Origin: Pholiota molesta
Taxonomy: Eukaryota; Basidiomycota; Agaricomycetes; Agaricales; Strophariaceae
DNA length: 64,000 nt
Reading direction: 5' to 3'
Assembly (NCBI GenBank): GCA_014925825.1
Contig: JACGCK010000104.1
Location: 1-64,000, forward strand
Below the pieces are notes generated by a model. That model worked only from the letters and a program-made list of their open reading frames with translations, was not told the origin of the DNA and ran no database searches. The stretch's first letter is position 1, and each line of letters opens with the position of its first letter. Shown in pieces: positions 19,501 through 31,189 of this stretch. The translations under genes were made by a program, and so were the position numbers.

Positions 19501-21060
19501 TTCTGCAACCACCACAATCAAACCCCACCCCCAAGGTAAGCCTCTCCCCCCCCCCTTCCGTCGTTTAGCCCGCGCTGACCAGGCTCTCCCCCCCTATCCC
19601 TATCTCCCACCGCACTCCCGCGCGCATATCCGCCGACGATGCCCGCCTGCCACCACCACGTCGCGCGCCGTGTGACGTGGCGACGACAACCACCACCACC
19701 CACCGCGATCGCCACCGATCGCCCCCGACGTCCCACCACATCCCCCCACCGCCCGCGCTCGATCGCGACCAACCCACCGCCCACGCGATCGCCGCCGATC
19801 GCACCCGACGTCCCCCGCCATGTGACGTGGCGACGACGACAAACACCACCGCCCACGCGATCGCCGCCGATCGCACCCGACGTCCCCCGCTGTGTGACGT
19901 GGCGACGAAAGGTAAGCCCCTCCCCCCCATTCCGTCGTTTAGCCCGCGCTGACCAGGCTCCCCCCCCCTCCATCCCCATCTCTCACCGCACACCCGCACG
20001 CGTACGCGCCGACGACGCCCGCATGCCACCAATGCCACGTCACACGCCCGCTGCGTCGTCCTGCGGCACCCGCACACGACGACGCCCTCCACCGCCGCCC
20101 CGTTGCGTGCCCGTGACGCCCGCGACGCCTGCAAACACCGCCAACGGCCACACACCACGACGACGCCGCCCACCACCCACCACGTCTCCCTCCCATGGCA
20201 CCCGCACACGACGACGCCCACCACCGCCGCCACCGCCGCCACGTCATCCATGCCCGCCGCCCGCAAACGACGACGACGGCCGCAACACACCACGTCGCCA
20301 CGTCCGGCCACCACCGCCGTCGTCCACCACCACCTCGCGTGCCCTGCAACGCCCACCCGCCGTCGCCACATCACCTACCCGCAACGCCGGCACACGACGA
20401 CGGCACCCACCACCCGCCACATTGCCCTCCTGTGACGCCCACAACGCCTGTTAACGACGACGACGGCCACCCACGGTCCCACATCACCCGCCGGCATGCG
20501 ACGACGACGCCGACCACCAATGCCACCGCCCCCACGTCTCGCTCCCGCGGCACCTCAATCGACGGCCACCACCAACACCACCGCCGCCGCGTCACCCGTG
20601 GCGAAAACGACCACCGCCCCTACTGCGATCGCGCTCGATCGCCGCCGACCGACCACCACCGCCCACCGCGATCGCCCCTGATCGCCACCACACGTCGCCT
20701 ATGTCCCCCGTGCCATGTGACACGCCACGACGACGACGACCCCGCCACCGCGATCGCGCCTGTTCGCCCCCGCGCGCCGTCCGTCTCTACCATGCCGTGT
20801 GACGTGGCAACGACACCAACGACCACCCACCGTGATCACCCCCATTCACCCCGCGCTCACCCCCGCACTCGCCGCCCCTCTGCCCTTGTCGCCCCTCTGC
20901 CACGTGGCGACGACGACGATCGCCTGCGATCGCCGCCCCGTGCTGCCCTTCTGCCATCCGCGCCCATCGCCGTCCCCTCTGCCATCTGCGTGCACCTCCC
21001 GCGGCCCACGTGACCGATCGCCACCACTACCCGTGCTCACCGCTCACCTACCTACACTAT
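19501..21060. repeat. CpG-dense GC-rich low-complexity region 5' of the KDZ1 genes
   Basis: The stretch is dominated by CCACC, CGACGACG and CGATCGCC motifs, in sharp contrast to the AT-rich flanks. Two direct copies of a segment containing CCGTCGTTTAGCCCGCGCTG begin near 19534 and 19909. A core TGACGTGGCGACGAC recurs near 19674, 19823, 19896 and in variants up to 20905. TGACGTGG resembles a CRE/G-box hybrid. Long frames on both strands reflect lack of stop codons and are not credible genes. It may act as promoter or 5' regulatory DNA. Confidence 0.65.
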
Positions 21061-21216
21061 ATATAATAGTGTAAGTAATTTACTTTAATATTTTTATACT
21101 TTGTCTTGTACCGTAGATACTCAAATATAATGCTTTTCTTATTCAAATTTTTATCTGTGTGACCTCAAATCAAATATAAATGTATACTTATACTGTTTAT
21201 TTGTTAAGGTTATAAC

Positions 21217-23286
21217 ATGGCTCGCTCTCGCTCACCACCCAAGCACAAGAATAAGAACACCAAGAAGCGTCAGAAATCAAGTAGTCCGATCTCAGAAACT
21301 GAACGCAAGCGGAGCCGTACCAGCTCTGTTATTGAAGATGAACAGGATGATATGCAAGTCGATGAGAGTTCAGAGGATGAACTGGGGAAGTACAGTATGT
21401 ATTACAGCTCTATAATCAATATATATATTATAACTATTTTTTTAAAGCCAAAGATGATCCGATAGTCAACAATGAGGAAGAAGAAGATCAAGAAAAGACT
21501 CCCAGCAAGAAAGGTATATCATCTATCTTCTTTTAATAGATCATAGACTTATAATATACTAGATAAATCAGCTACCCACCACTCATCTAAGCCATCTAAG
21601 AAAGTCAGCTCCGCTAAACCGGCTCCGTATGTTATCTCACATATAACGTAATCCTAAACTGATTTTTTTTGCAATAAAACTAGTGCTAACAAGAAGGCAC
21701 AAGTCAATGCTATCGGACAGAAAGCTAAGAAAAAGCCAACTCGGTACGTATTATTCATTTATTGATATTCAATCACTTATATTTGACTTAGTGCGGAAGA
21801 AATTGTAAACAAAGTTCCTGTCGCTCCTCCAATCCGTTTCAAGTCATCCACTCTTGCCTCCAAGCCTCCGCTGAGTACTACGACTTCTACAAGGGGTCGT
21901 CGTTGTGATGATGCACCTGATACCAACACCAAAGACACATCGGAGATGATTGTAGAAGAAGTCGAACCCACCATCAGTGATGACTTGGAGAAAGATGATA
22001 ACGAGATGGATGTTGATATCGCTATTGTCAAGTCAAAGGGAAAGGGAAAGGCACAAGCAGAGGATATCGATAGTGAGGATGAGGATGAGGATGTAATTGA
22101 TCTAGAGGCACAGGAAAATGAAGGTACGTTGTATTCTCTATTTTCTGTTTACAACAGTACTTAAATATTGTAGACTTCCAAAATGCCCTTCAGGCCTCTC
22201 TGGCGACCTTACCTATGGGAGGATCTTCACGTACCACTGGTGGCACTAGCCGTGGACGAGCTATCGGAAACAATCCCAATATTGGTGATACTACCGATGA
22301 AGACGACTCTACTTCTCTTCAGGTACAACTCAATGGCATTGTTCGGTACTGTAACTATCCCTCCTCTTCGCCACCTTTCAACAAGGACGATGTCGAATTG
22401 GGCTTCATCCTCAAGGTTGTGACTGGTGGATCGGTACGCTCTCTTCTTATAGAACTCCAAGGGCTCTTTCCATCCATCGAATGTATGTCTTTTTCATATT
22501 TAATGAATACATACTAATAATATTTTTTTTAGCTCAAACAATCTTTCTTTGGGACAATGAGAACTCCGCATGGGTCATTCAGGGACCATACAAACGTGCG
22601 ATCACCAACAAAAGTATTGCTGAATTTATCAAAGATGATAACAATAAGCTTACTTTTTGGGTTCTTGGCGTAAGTCATTTCTAATTTAATTTCTTTTTAT
22701 TTGTTGACTAATTTATTTAATTTAGACTCCCATTGTTGCTCATTCTTATGCTGCATCTCTAGCACTCTCTGCGGAGTCTCCATCTCGAAGTTCGTCTCTT
22801 CACCCTTCCTCCCATGCTCCATCTCCATCTCCATTGCTTGCCGACTTGTCACCAAAGGAGACAGAGATCGTGAAGGTTTTGAAGATCAGTCAGGAACTTC
22901 TTAATCTTCGGGAGTCTGTAAAGAAAGGTGGTAGTGATCTTCTTTTGACGTTTAAACGTTACGAGGCCTGCATTGATGCTCTGGCAAAATTGAAGGCTTC
23001 GCCAGCATCTGAATGGTCTTATCACAAAAAGCCAACCCCCAACGACGTCACAGGTATTTGGGTCCAAAAGACACAATTCAAGAACTGGGACAATACTTTT
23101 GGACCTATCCTTCAATCCTACCCCGATATGGCCAAGTGGCTTCATAATGATCCTGACAAGAAAAGCATTTCTGAAGTCTGGATCGGAAAGAAGGTTCAAC
23201 GTTATAGTTTTACTTCTTTGAAGGAATGGTTGAAAGCGCAGGAGGCGAGCAAGTCGCCAAAGAAAAAGAAACCAGCTAAAGTGTAA
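21217..23286 (+). CDS. KDZ1 accessory protein, unknown function (568 aa, 8 exons)
   Basis: Exons are 21217-21394, 21448-21513, 21563-21626, 21684-21743, 21792-22123, 22174-22482, 22533-22669 and 22726-23286. All introns are GT-AG, 48-57 nt, and the joined frame closes exactly (1707 nt). The N-terminal ~250 residues are disordered, with Lys/Arg/Ser-rich nuclear-localisation-like stretches and Asp/Glu runs. A middle region (SLQVQLNGIVRYCNYP) and a C-terminal region (GIWVQKTQFKNWDNTFGPIL) appear folded, and the protein ends in a basic tail. I recognise no domain. It lies 134 bp upstream of the transposase on the same strand, so it is probably a nuclear DNA-binding partner or regulator of transposition. 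It looks intact. Confidence 0.75.
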
Positions 23287-23420
23287 TATTGTTTACTTAG
23301 AAATATTTTCTGTTGTTAAATTTCTGAAAATATGCATGTTTTTGGTGTTTTTTTGTTAGGTTTCCGATATCTTTTCTATTCTGGCTATTTTGCTTTATCT
23401 GCGTCTTTGCTTGGATTCCA

Positions 23421-25873
23421 GTGACTTCAGCTCAGGATCCTCGCTCACACCCATTCCCAAATCCAACATTCAAAGCCTTTAGCGATTTTATTCTGGCGAC
23501 ATTCAATTCAAATATTTCTCTGACTACAGTTCTTCTCTTGCTCTTTTCACTCACCGATAATCCTGAACTTCTCAACCTCCATGCTCGGCAATCTCATCCA
23601 CTCTATGAAGGTGAAAGAACAATTAAAGCGACTGGCTGGATATCAGCTCTTGCTCGTGGAATTGAAACTAGGCTAGGCGACAACAAAGTTGATGAAATTT
23701 TTCCTTCCAATACCCATAAAACAGACAATCAGCTAACTAGTCAATTTGCGAGAAATTTGGACCACTTGGCAGGTTTTCTGCGTCTTACACCATATAGTCG
23801 GAATGGAACTTTCAAGCGGAAGATACATCATATTTCACGGTCATCTATCCTTCCTATCCGCATCATCTGTCCTCCGAATATGACTTGTACCACTGAAACT
23901 TGCCATCCATACAGCATCCAAGTCGCCACATCTTCTGACGATTTCACAAATGTCTATCTTATTGAAGGCATTACTGTTGCTGATTCCAAGTCTGTATATG
24001 TTATACGTGGGAAATGTACTCGCTGCAATACGGTTTATCAGCCTGATCATGAAGACTACAAACATCACAATGGCGACACTCACGAAGTCTGGATTAATTC
24101 AGCACGGTATCTGAAGATTGGTAAAAAGATTTGGGTTGATCGGGTGTTTTCAAATGCTGTGCTTGGTGGAATGTATAACTTCCATGCCTCTGCAAACGCC
24201 TATGCACAGTACTGGAACGAATGCTTTGGCTCTTCAATAATGCTTTCACGAGGACATATCTGGCAGGCTTTTACGCAAGAATCCATCCGATCTGTTGCGG
24301 ATGCCGCCGATATAGACTTTGAGGCAAAACGGGACTTGGATGTTCATAAAGTATGTCATTATTTATTTCTAAATTTTATTTTGGCTCAAACTTTGTATAG
24401 CTTGTTGATTTGGCATTTAAAACATTGGGCGATCAAGGTCGCCTGCCTTTGGTTAAAGAACATTCTTGTCCTGAATGTACACAACCACGAAAGCCACAGC
24501 CAGGTCAGCCAAATGTTGTAGACGCAATACCTTGTACAATGGTGGTAATTGATGGAGCTGTTATGGCACCTGTGGTATATTTTTAACTATTTTATTCATT
24601 TATTTATTGACTTAGTATTTTTTAATAGCATTGTGCTTTTGAAAATTGCACTGAAGATTTAAAGAATGCTCGAGGTGGTGCATTCTGTCGACAGCATGAA
24701 ATTGAATATGGTATAAGGTATTGTACATTAATTATGTTCATTTTTATATTATTAAATATGTAATAGATGTCGTATTGTGGGATGTAATGAAGACTGTGAG
24801 CCAAATACTCTGGCTTGTCACCAACATGCACCCGAATGGAGAAGACATAAAGCCAGTAAAAGCAAATCAACCATTCATGGAATCCGACGTATTATACAGC
24901 GCCCCAATGAAGCCCAGCCTTGGCAACAAAATCGAATACGACGAGCACACCAACCACATGATGAAAACCAAAATGAACAGGTTCGCCGACATTATTTTTC
25001 ACCAAACAAATTTTATTGCGTTGAAACCATTTGTACACCATGTGGAGTTGTTTTAGCATGGACTTTGTTTGATAAAGCTGAGTCTCCAACTAATATTCTC
25101 AATTGGTTGGACACGGTGGTATATCCAAATAAAGAAGATCGGCCTACATATATTTGTATTGACAAAGCTTGTTTGGTAAGTGATTATTATTTATATTGGA
25201 CAGATCTAATATTATATTTAGGTTTTACGGACATTGGCACTTCAACCACACTATTGGAATGAGTGGTCTCAGACTACTCGTTTTATTGTGGACACCTATC
25301 ACTATAGCAATCACAAGGCAACCGATCAATTATGCCAGACTTATTGCAATCCTACACCTGATAGTGGAGATTTAGTTAGAGAGAAAACAGATGATAATGG
25401 AAATGTTTATAAAGTATATCTATTTTGCTTTATTTGATCTTTTACTAATTTTAATATTTGGGTAGGTTCGCTCATTCAACACTGAAGCTAGCGAGCAGCT
25501 CAATGCATGGATGACTGGATTTGAATCCATTCTCAAGCGAATGATATCAAAGAACTTCAAATGGTTTCTACATGCGATGCTATTCTACCATGCGAAACAT
25601 GTCATGATTAGGATTCAGAGGGAAGCTGAACACAATGATGGGAATAGATCTACACGGCCAACAAGAAGTCAGCCTGGAAGTGATGATGAAGATGATGGTG
25701 GTGAGCTAACAAGCTCTGAAGACGAGGATAGTGGGGGTGAAGAAATTCAGAAATACAGTGATGGTAGTAATGATGAGGAAGAAGAAGAAGAAGAAGAAGA
25801 AGAAGAAGAGGAAGAGGAAGAAGAAGAAGAAAGTGAAGAGGAACAGGAACAGGAACAGGAAGATAGTGATTAA
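23421..25873 (+). CDS. KDZ-type transposase with CxC5 and CxC6-like cysteine clusters (about 733 aa, 6 exons)
   Basis: Exons are 23421-24350, 24401-24574, 24629-24717, 24767-25175, 25222-25413 and 25466-25873, and the frame closes exactly. The N-terminal part carries a CxC5-like cluster (CPPNMTC..., GKCTRC). Exons 2-4 carry a CxC6-like cluster (CPEC, CAFENC, FCRQH, CRIVGC, CHQH). A DDE/RNase H-like catalytic part follows with Asp in CIDKACL, the DTYHYSNHKATDQLC block and Glu in FNTEASEQLNAWM. The tail is a poly-Glu microsatellite. The start is unresolved: 23421 is GTG and no in-frame ATG lies upstream. A short first exon, or splicing from the preceding gene (acceptor before 23436), is possible. 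Confidence 0.8.
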
Positions 25874-25974
25874 ACTATGATGTATATTGAAGTGTATTGG
25901 CAACATACTGATATATGGACACATATTTGGTATTTATCTAAATACTAGTGAATTGCTAAATAAGCCCAGGACTA

Positions 25975-26896
25975 AATTGGTAAATAATTAGTGGTTGAAT
26001 CACTGGTGACTACTGGTAGTCAGTACTTACTCATAGGAATCAGAAATAATTAATTAGTTGGACCAGTGGTCACTAGTAGTGGTCATTACTTACTTTTAGG
26101 TGTAAGTGGTAATTGATTAGTAGTTGTACCAGTGGTAACCAATGGTGACCAGTGGTGGTCAATACTTACTTATAGGTGTAAGTGGTCATTAATTAGTAGT
26201 TGGACTACTGGTGACCACTGGTGGTCAGTACTTAGTAGTGGTCAACCAGTGGTTTGACACTGGTTGACTACTGGAACCACTGGTTGACCACTGGTTGACC
26301 ATAGAACCACTGGTTCACCACTGGTTGACCACTGGTTGACCATAGAACCACTGGTTGACCACTGGTTGACCACTAGAACCACTGGTCAAACCACTGGTTG
26401 ACCACTGGATGGGAACCACTGGTCAAACCACTGGTTGACCACTGGGTGGGAACCACTGGTCAAACCACTGGTTGACCACTGGGTGGGAACCACTGGTCAA
26501 ACCACTGGTTGACCACTGGTTGACGACTAGAACCAGTGGTCAACCAGTGGTTGACCACTAGAACCACTGGAACCACTGGTTGACCACTGGTCAAACCACT
26601 GGAACCACTGGTTGACCACTGGTCAAACCACTGGAACCACTGGTTGACCACTGGTGACCACTAGTTAAACAAGCCACTGGTTGACCACTGGTTGACCACT
26701 GGTTAACCACTAGAACCACTGGTCAACCAATGGTCAACCAGTGGTAACCAGTGGTGACCACTGGTTGAACAAACCACTGGTAACCACTGGTGACCACTGG
26801 TTGAACAAACCACTGGTAACCACTGGTGACCACTGGTTGAACAAACCACTGGTTACCACTGGTTGACCACTGGTTAACCACTAGAACCACTGGTCA
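25975..26896. repeat. Right-side ACCACTGGT/ACCAGTGGT array of KDZ1
   Basis: About 0.9 kb of densely packed ACCACTGGTTGACC-type units, with short higher-order repeats of about 37 bp near 26395-26510. It is the counterpart of the left array. No gene is present. Confidence 0.85.
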
Positions 26897-27394
26897 AATA
26901 AATACAACTTATTAGGCCCTGGTGCACCAATAGTAGATACAAAACTCTCAGGCCAAAAATAGAGGGACTACCTTGTCCCGCCATAGCCCACTAGCTACTC
27001 AGGACACAACTTTCTGACTGACTTCCCATCCCTGGGTAGAGGATTTGCTTAACGTAAGCCAACCAGCACAGATAACCACTCTATTCCAAGTCACTGTCTT
27101 GCCTCCTGCCCAAACTCAGAGCATATCATGGGTTGACTAGTGGTAACCACTAAAGACCACTAGCAACCATTAAAGACCTCTGAAGATCAGTGGTGACCAC
27201 TAAAGAGCACTAACAACCGCTGATAACCAGTGGTAACTACTGGTGAGGTCATCACTGGGTATCAGTGGTTGACCACTAACAACCACTAAAGACTACTGAG
27301 GAGCAGTGGTGAAGATCAGTGGTTGACTAGTGGTTGACCACTGAAGAGTACTGATAACCACTGATGACTAGTGATTGACCACTGAAGACCACTG
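26897..27394. repeat. Inverted, almost identical copy of the KDZ2 interior
   Basis: It matches 37691-38186 in inverted orientation with very few differences. It includes a unique, non-array stretch (TAGAGGATTTGCTTAACGTA near 27036) as well as array units. It therefore derives from a KDZ2-like element rather than from the KDZ1 array itself. Confidence 0.8.
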
Positions 27395-27404
27395 ACAATC
27401 AGGG

Positions 27405-27956
27405 CACGTGATTTATACACCAGACTCAAACATTTCTATGGTGTTGGCAATTTTGGTATGGCAATGCTTGTTGCTTCAAAGCTTCAGGCACTTTTCTGTG
27501 GACCTGCGGTTTCGGTTCAGGCTTACGTCACTGCCTGGCATACTGGGACTCTTCAGATGCTCACAGCTGGGAAACCAATGGATCATCGCGATGCTTTGGA
27601 CACTTTTGGTGCTGGTTTGCCTACCAACGATTGGTGTTATCACACCCTTTGTGAGTCTTTGGAACATCATGTCAATCGCACTCCGGAACGGGATCTTCCA
27701 CCTCTCGAGTCTGTCTTCATGACTTGCCCTCGATATCAAAAACACCATACAACACTCCCATCCCGCTCCTCCTGCTCGTGTTCGTCCTGGAAACAATACT
27801 ACTACCTCTACCTCTTGTTCTTCTGCGACTACCAATTGCAACACTGTCTCTTCTACTCCAACACAACGACAACTACCTCTACTGTCACTTCTATGGCTAA
27901 TGGAGACCAATTGCGGGAACTGTGGTGGTCTTCCAGTACTTTACCCTCCACCACCT
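27405..27956 (+). pseudogene. Retrotransposon Gag-like fragment trapped between arrays
   Basis: A frame reading from about 27419 gives a helical Gag-like stretch (RLKHFYGVGNFGMAMLVASK, then GKPMDHRDALDTFGAGLP). It continues after a frame change near 27725 into a Thr/Ser-rich tail with NCGNCGG, reminiscent of a broken zinc knuckle. It resembles the UBN2/copia gag style but is not the gag of the copia at 31974. It is flanked on both sides by KDZ arrays and lacks ends, so it is dead. Confidence 0.45.
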
Positions 27957-28178
27957 TTAACCATTGGTCACCAGTGGTCACCAGTGGTCACCACTGGTTG
28001 ACCAGTGGTCCCAGTGGTTTGTTTAACCAGTGGTCACCAGTGGTTCCAGTGGTTTCAGTGGTTTGACCAGTGGTTCTAGTGGTTTGACCAGTGGTTCTAG
28101 TGGTTTGTTTAACTAGTGGTCACCAGTGGTTACCACTGGTTCTAGTGGTTTGACCAGTGGTTCCAGTGGTTCCAGTGG
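27957..28178. repeat. Last ACCAGTGGT array, abutting the copia fragment
   Basis: The repeat units run directly into copia sequence at about 28179, keeping one open frame (28126-29679) that fuses repeat-encoded Gly/Ser residues to Pol. No KDZ terminus is visible at the junction. Confidence 0.8.
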
Positions 28179-29679
28179 TCCGCATCCACCTAGAGGCACA
28201 GCTGAGCCAGCTCGACGCTCTACTTGCATTCCAAAGCCTCCTCGAGAACGGTGGAAGGTCACTTCGACTCCTGCAGCTCCTGCAAACGAGAACGATGCTG
28301 GCCCTGCTCTAGACAATGACATGGATGAAATTCAATTTGCTGGAACAGCCTCGATGTCGGATCCACACAACTACAAGCAGGCGCTGAAGAGCGATGATTT
28401 GGAACGTTGGAAGGAAGCCACACTTGCAGAGTACAACACCCTCATCCAAAATGGCACTTGGGAGATTGTGGACCTCCCACCAGGTGAAAAGGCCATTGGC
28501 TACATGAGACAGCCTGAAGGATTCCATGAAGGTGCTCCCAACAAGGTCTGCAGGCTCCGGAAATCACTCTATGGTCTCAAGCAGTCAGCTAGACAGTGGA
28601 ACATCAAGCTGCACACTGCCCTCACTCATATGGGCTTCAAGCGAGTTGAAGCAGACCAGTCTGTCCACATCTATTCTGATGGCCTTGGACGCATTTTCGT
28701 CCCCATTTACATCGATGATATCACCTTTGCTTGCAAGGACGCTGCTGCGATTGACAGGGCGGTTGAGCAGCTAGCTGGACACTTCAAATGCCGCAATCTC
28801 GGACCAACGGAGTTCCTGCTTGGTGTAGGCATCACCAGAGACCGCAAATCGCGCACCATCGCACTCCACCAACGCCAATTCATCCTGGACATCCTAGAGC
28901 GCTACAACATGACCAACTGCAGTCCTGTTTCGACTCCCATGATTCCTGGCTGCGTTCTAACGAAGGAAATGGGCGCATCCACTCCAGATGACATCGAATT
29001 CATGCGCACTGTTCCCTACCTCAGCTGCATCGGTTCCCTCCAGTATCTCGCCTCTATGACTCGCAGTGACATTGCTCAAGTCGTCGCCTACCTAGCACGT
29101 TTCAACAGCAATCCTGGTCCGAAACACTGGGCAGCAGTCAAACACTTATTGCGCTATCTCAAGGGAACGCTGGAGCACAAGCTGCACTACTCAGGCGAGC
29201 TGGGTCCGGACATGTTCACCACCTACTGCGACGCATCTCATGGCGATTGCAAAGACACCGGACGCTCTATAGGTGGATATGTGACTCTCATGGCTGGTGG
29301 TGCAATTGGCTGGAGCAGCAAACTGCAGGGAATCGTCGCTCTCTCCACTACTGAAGCAGAGTTCATTGCAGCTGTTGAAGCAGGCAAGGAAATCGCTTGG
29401 ATGCGCAACATTCTGTGCGAATTTGGGTACACCATTGGCCAGCCTTCCACTCTCCACATTGACAACCAATCCGCTATCAGTGTCTCCAAGAATCCTGAGC
29501 ACCATGGACGCATGAAGCACCTCGATCTGCGCTTCTACTGGCTTCGAGATGCTGTTAATGACAAGATCATCCATCCTTCCTATATCCCTACTGCTGAGCA
29601 AGTTGCAGATATTCTCACCAAGGCTCTACCAGCTACCAAAGTCCAATTCTGCAGAGAGCAGATGGGCATTTATCCTTAG
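28179..29679 (+). pseudogene. Copia-1 pol fragment: RT missing its fingers, plus RNase H
   Basis: Compared with copia-2 it has an exact 240-bp in-frame deletion after GEKAIG (28499). This removes 80 codons of RT fingers and palm, including the first catalytic Asp of the SVDVSAAF block. YIDD (near 28709) and the RNase H residues (TYCDASHGD, STTEAEF, HIDNQSA, ADILTK) remain. The frame is otherwise open but cannot encode an active RT. Confidence 0.9.
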
Positions 29680-29737
29680 AGTATCTTTCTTTCTTTCTTT
29701 CTCTTTCTTTCTGAGACTGTTCAGATCATGGGGGGGA

Positions 29738-29999
29738 TGTTAGAGTTGCCTAGTTCAATCTCAGCTGATGTAGTCACATGTGATCACATGACACACATGT
29801 ATATAGCTGTAGAAGGACGTCTGGAGTCCTTAGTTACTCACTTTGGACTCCAGGCAAGTAGCTAGTCCTATTCCTCCTCAATACACTAAGTTACTCACTT
29901 CGGACTCCAGGCATTCATTGCTGCTCTGTCTGATACACTGAGATGGCGAAACTCATCCAGCAGGTGTCTTGTACCGTCCCAAACTCGCCACCTTTCACA
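29738..29999 (+). repeat. 3' LTR of copia-1
   Basis: 262 bp, beginning TGTTAGAGTTGCC and ending CCTTTCACA. It contains two copies of a motif related to TTACTCACTTCGGACTCCAG. Confidence 0.9.
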
Positions 30000-30013
30000 C
30001 TATTGTAGCAAGG

Positions 30014-31189
30014 ATGGAGTCCATCCCCAGCTTTACCAGCACGCAAAAGGACAAGATCTCGTCAGCAGACTTCTTAAAGAAGTTTCAGCGCAATATGACC
30101 ACACTCGGACAGCTCAACGATGACCAGGCCAAGATCGACGCCTTCCAGGACTACTTAGGCATGGATTCGCCAGCCGAAGAATGGTACATGGACACAGCGA
30201 TGCCAAAAACCATGTGGGCCGCATTCCAGAAAGCCTTCGAACAGCACTTCCCATGCATCATGGCGGTAAAGAAGACAGCTATCAAACTCGAACGTGAACT
30301 TGTGGCACTGCAACTGCACATGGAGGACCTTGGGAAATCAGAGAAATACGTGGGGCAAACTGTTTGGTCGCACATCACCTTCGCGGAGCGGGCCCTTGAC
30401 TTGGCGAAGCAGGCGAAAATCGATTCGGGGGTTAGCTCTCTCTGGCAAGTGCGCGACAACCTTCCGGAGGTCATACGGGATAAGGTACCAGAGAGTCAGA
30501 CAGACTGGAACACATTCTGTGCAGCCATCAAGACCATCGACATGGGTATTATTCGGGACGGCGTACGTAAATACAACAAGAGGATCCAAAGCAAGGTACG
30601 CATCCGTGCAGACATCGAGGCCCTCAAATGCAACATTGCACCAAACACCAACAGACCTAGCTCTCCGACCGCCGCCATTCGCCAGCAACTTCGACAGACA
30701 ACGATCACTATGCCAGCATCGCCGAGCAACGCAAAGTCAACGGACAACGCATCATCGAACCCATTCACGTCACGCGGAGGAGGGAAAGGAAATCTATTCA
30801 ACACAGCGTCACCATCGAGCCCGCGGCCAGCAGCAACTGAGGAAGAGAAAGCAGCATTACACACGAGGCTGGCCGCATACCCGATTCAGCCCGACACGGT
30901 TGAGGGTCGCACGGCATACCTGGATCAACTGTGCGCATGGAAAAGGAAATTTGGTGACCAACGACCTTCCGACAAGACTGGGTTCCCACTCCGGCCAGGA
31001 GGCGCACCTCCTGCATCAGCCAAATGCTATTGATGCGGCCGCGAAGGCCACTTACGCTTGGACTGTGTCACAATGGGAAACCAGCCCATACCAGCCCTCA
31101 AATGCAGCTTTCGAGCGATATGCGGCTCCATACTCGGGCACACACGTCACAACACAGCTCAAGTCAATGTCGTCGATACAGAAGAGGAT
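30014..31189 (+). pseudogene. Gypsy-type Gag remnant
   Basis: From ATG 30014 the frame encodes a retrotransposon gag capsid domain (about residues 10-200, including KAFEQHFP) and a Ser/Pro-rich linker. A CCHC knuckle C-Y-x-C-x4-H-x4-C follows, in which a TGA (31031-31033) replaces one residue, probably a Trp codon (TGG to TGA). After this the frame stays open until it is cut by hAT1-C at 31190. Protease and pol do not follow. The upstream flank is the copia-1 LTR. It may belong to the same family as the pol remnant at 1513-3433, but that is not demonstrated. Confidence 0.75.

Larger units (their letters stand above)
18817..28178 (+). mobile_element. KDZ1: large KDZ-type DNA transposon, right end lost
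   Basis: The left terminus GAGGTCTTATCACTCC closely matches the left terminus of KDZ2 (GAGGTCTTTACACTCC, 37441). Then follow ACCACTGGT-type arrays, a tRNA-like sequence, a GC-rich stretch, two spliced genes and more arrays. No matching right terminus or TSD copy was found before the copia at 28179, so the right side is truncated or rearranged. KDZ (Kyakuja-Dileera-Zisupton) elements are large cut-and-paste transposons expanded in basidiomycetes. The assignment rests on the CxC5/CxC6-like transposase. Confidence 0.75.
28179..29999 (+). mobile_element. Copia-1: 5'-truncated Ty1/copia element with 3' LTR
   Basis: It is closely related to copia-2 but begins only at the equivalent of 33911. It keeps the end of pol, a pyrimidine/purine tract and a 262-bp 3' LTR (29738-29999). 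Its LTR differs from those of copia-2 at about ten positions. The left part is replaced by KDZ array sequence. Confidence 0.9.

Noticed and set aside
19518..21074. Several frames of 90-270 codons on both strands
   Set aside because: The GC-rich low-complexity DNA simply lacks stop codons. Overlapping frames on both strands have the same biased composition and no domain.
25706..25924. Minus-strand Phe/Leu-rich frame
   Set aside because: It is the shadow of the poly-Glu (GAA/GAG) microsatellite at the end of the KDZ transposase gene.
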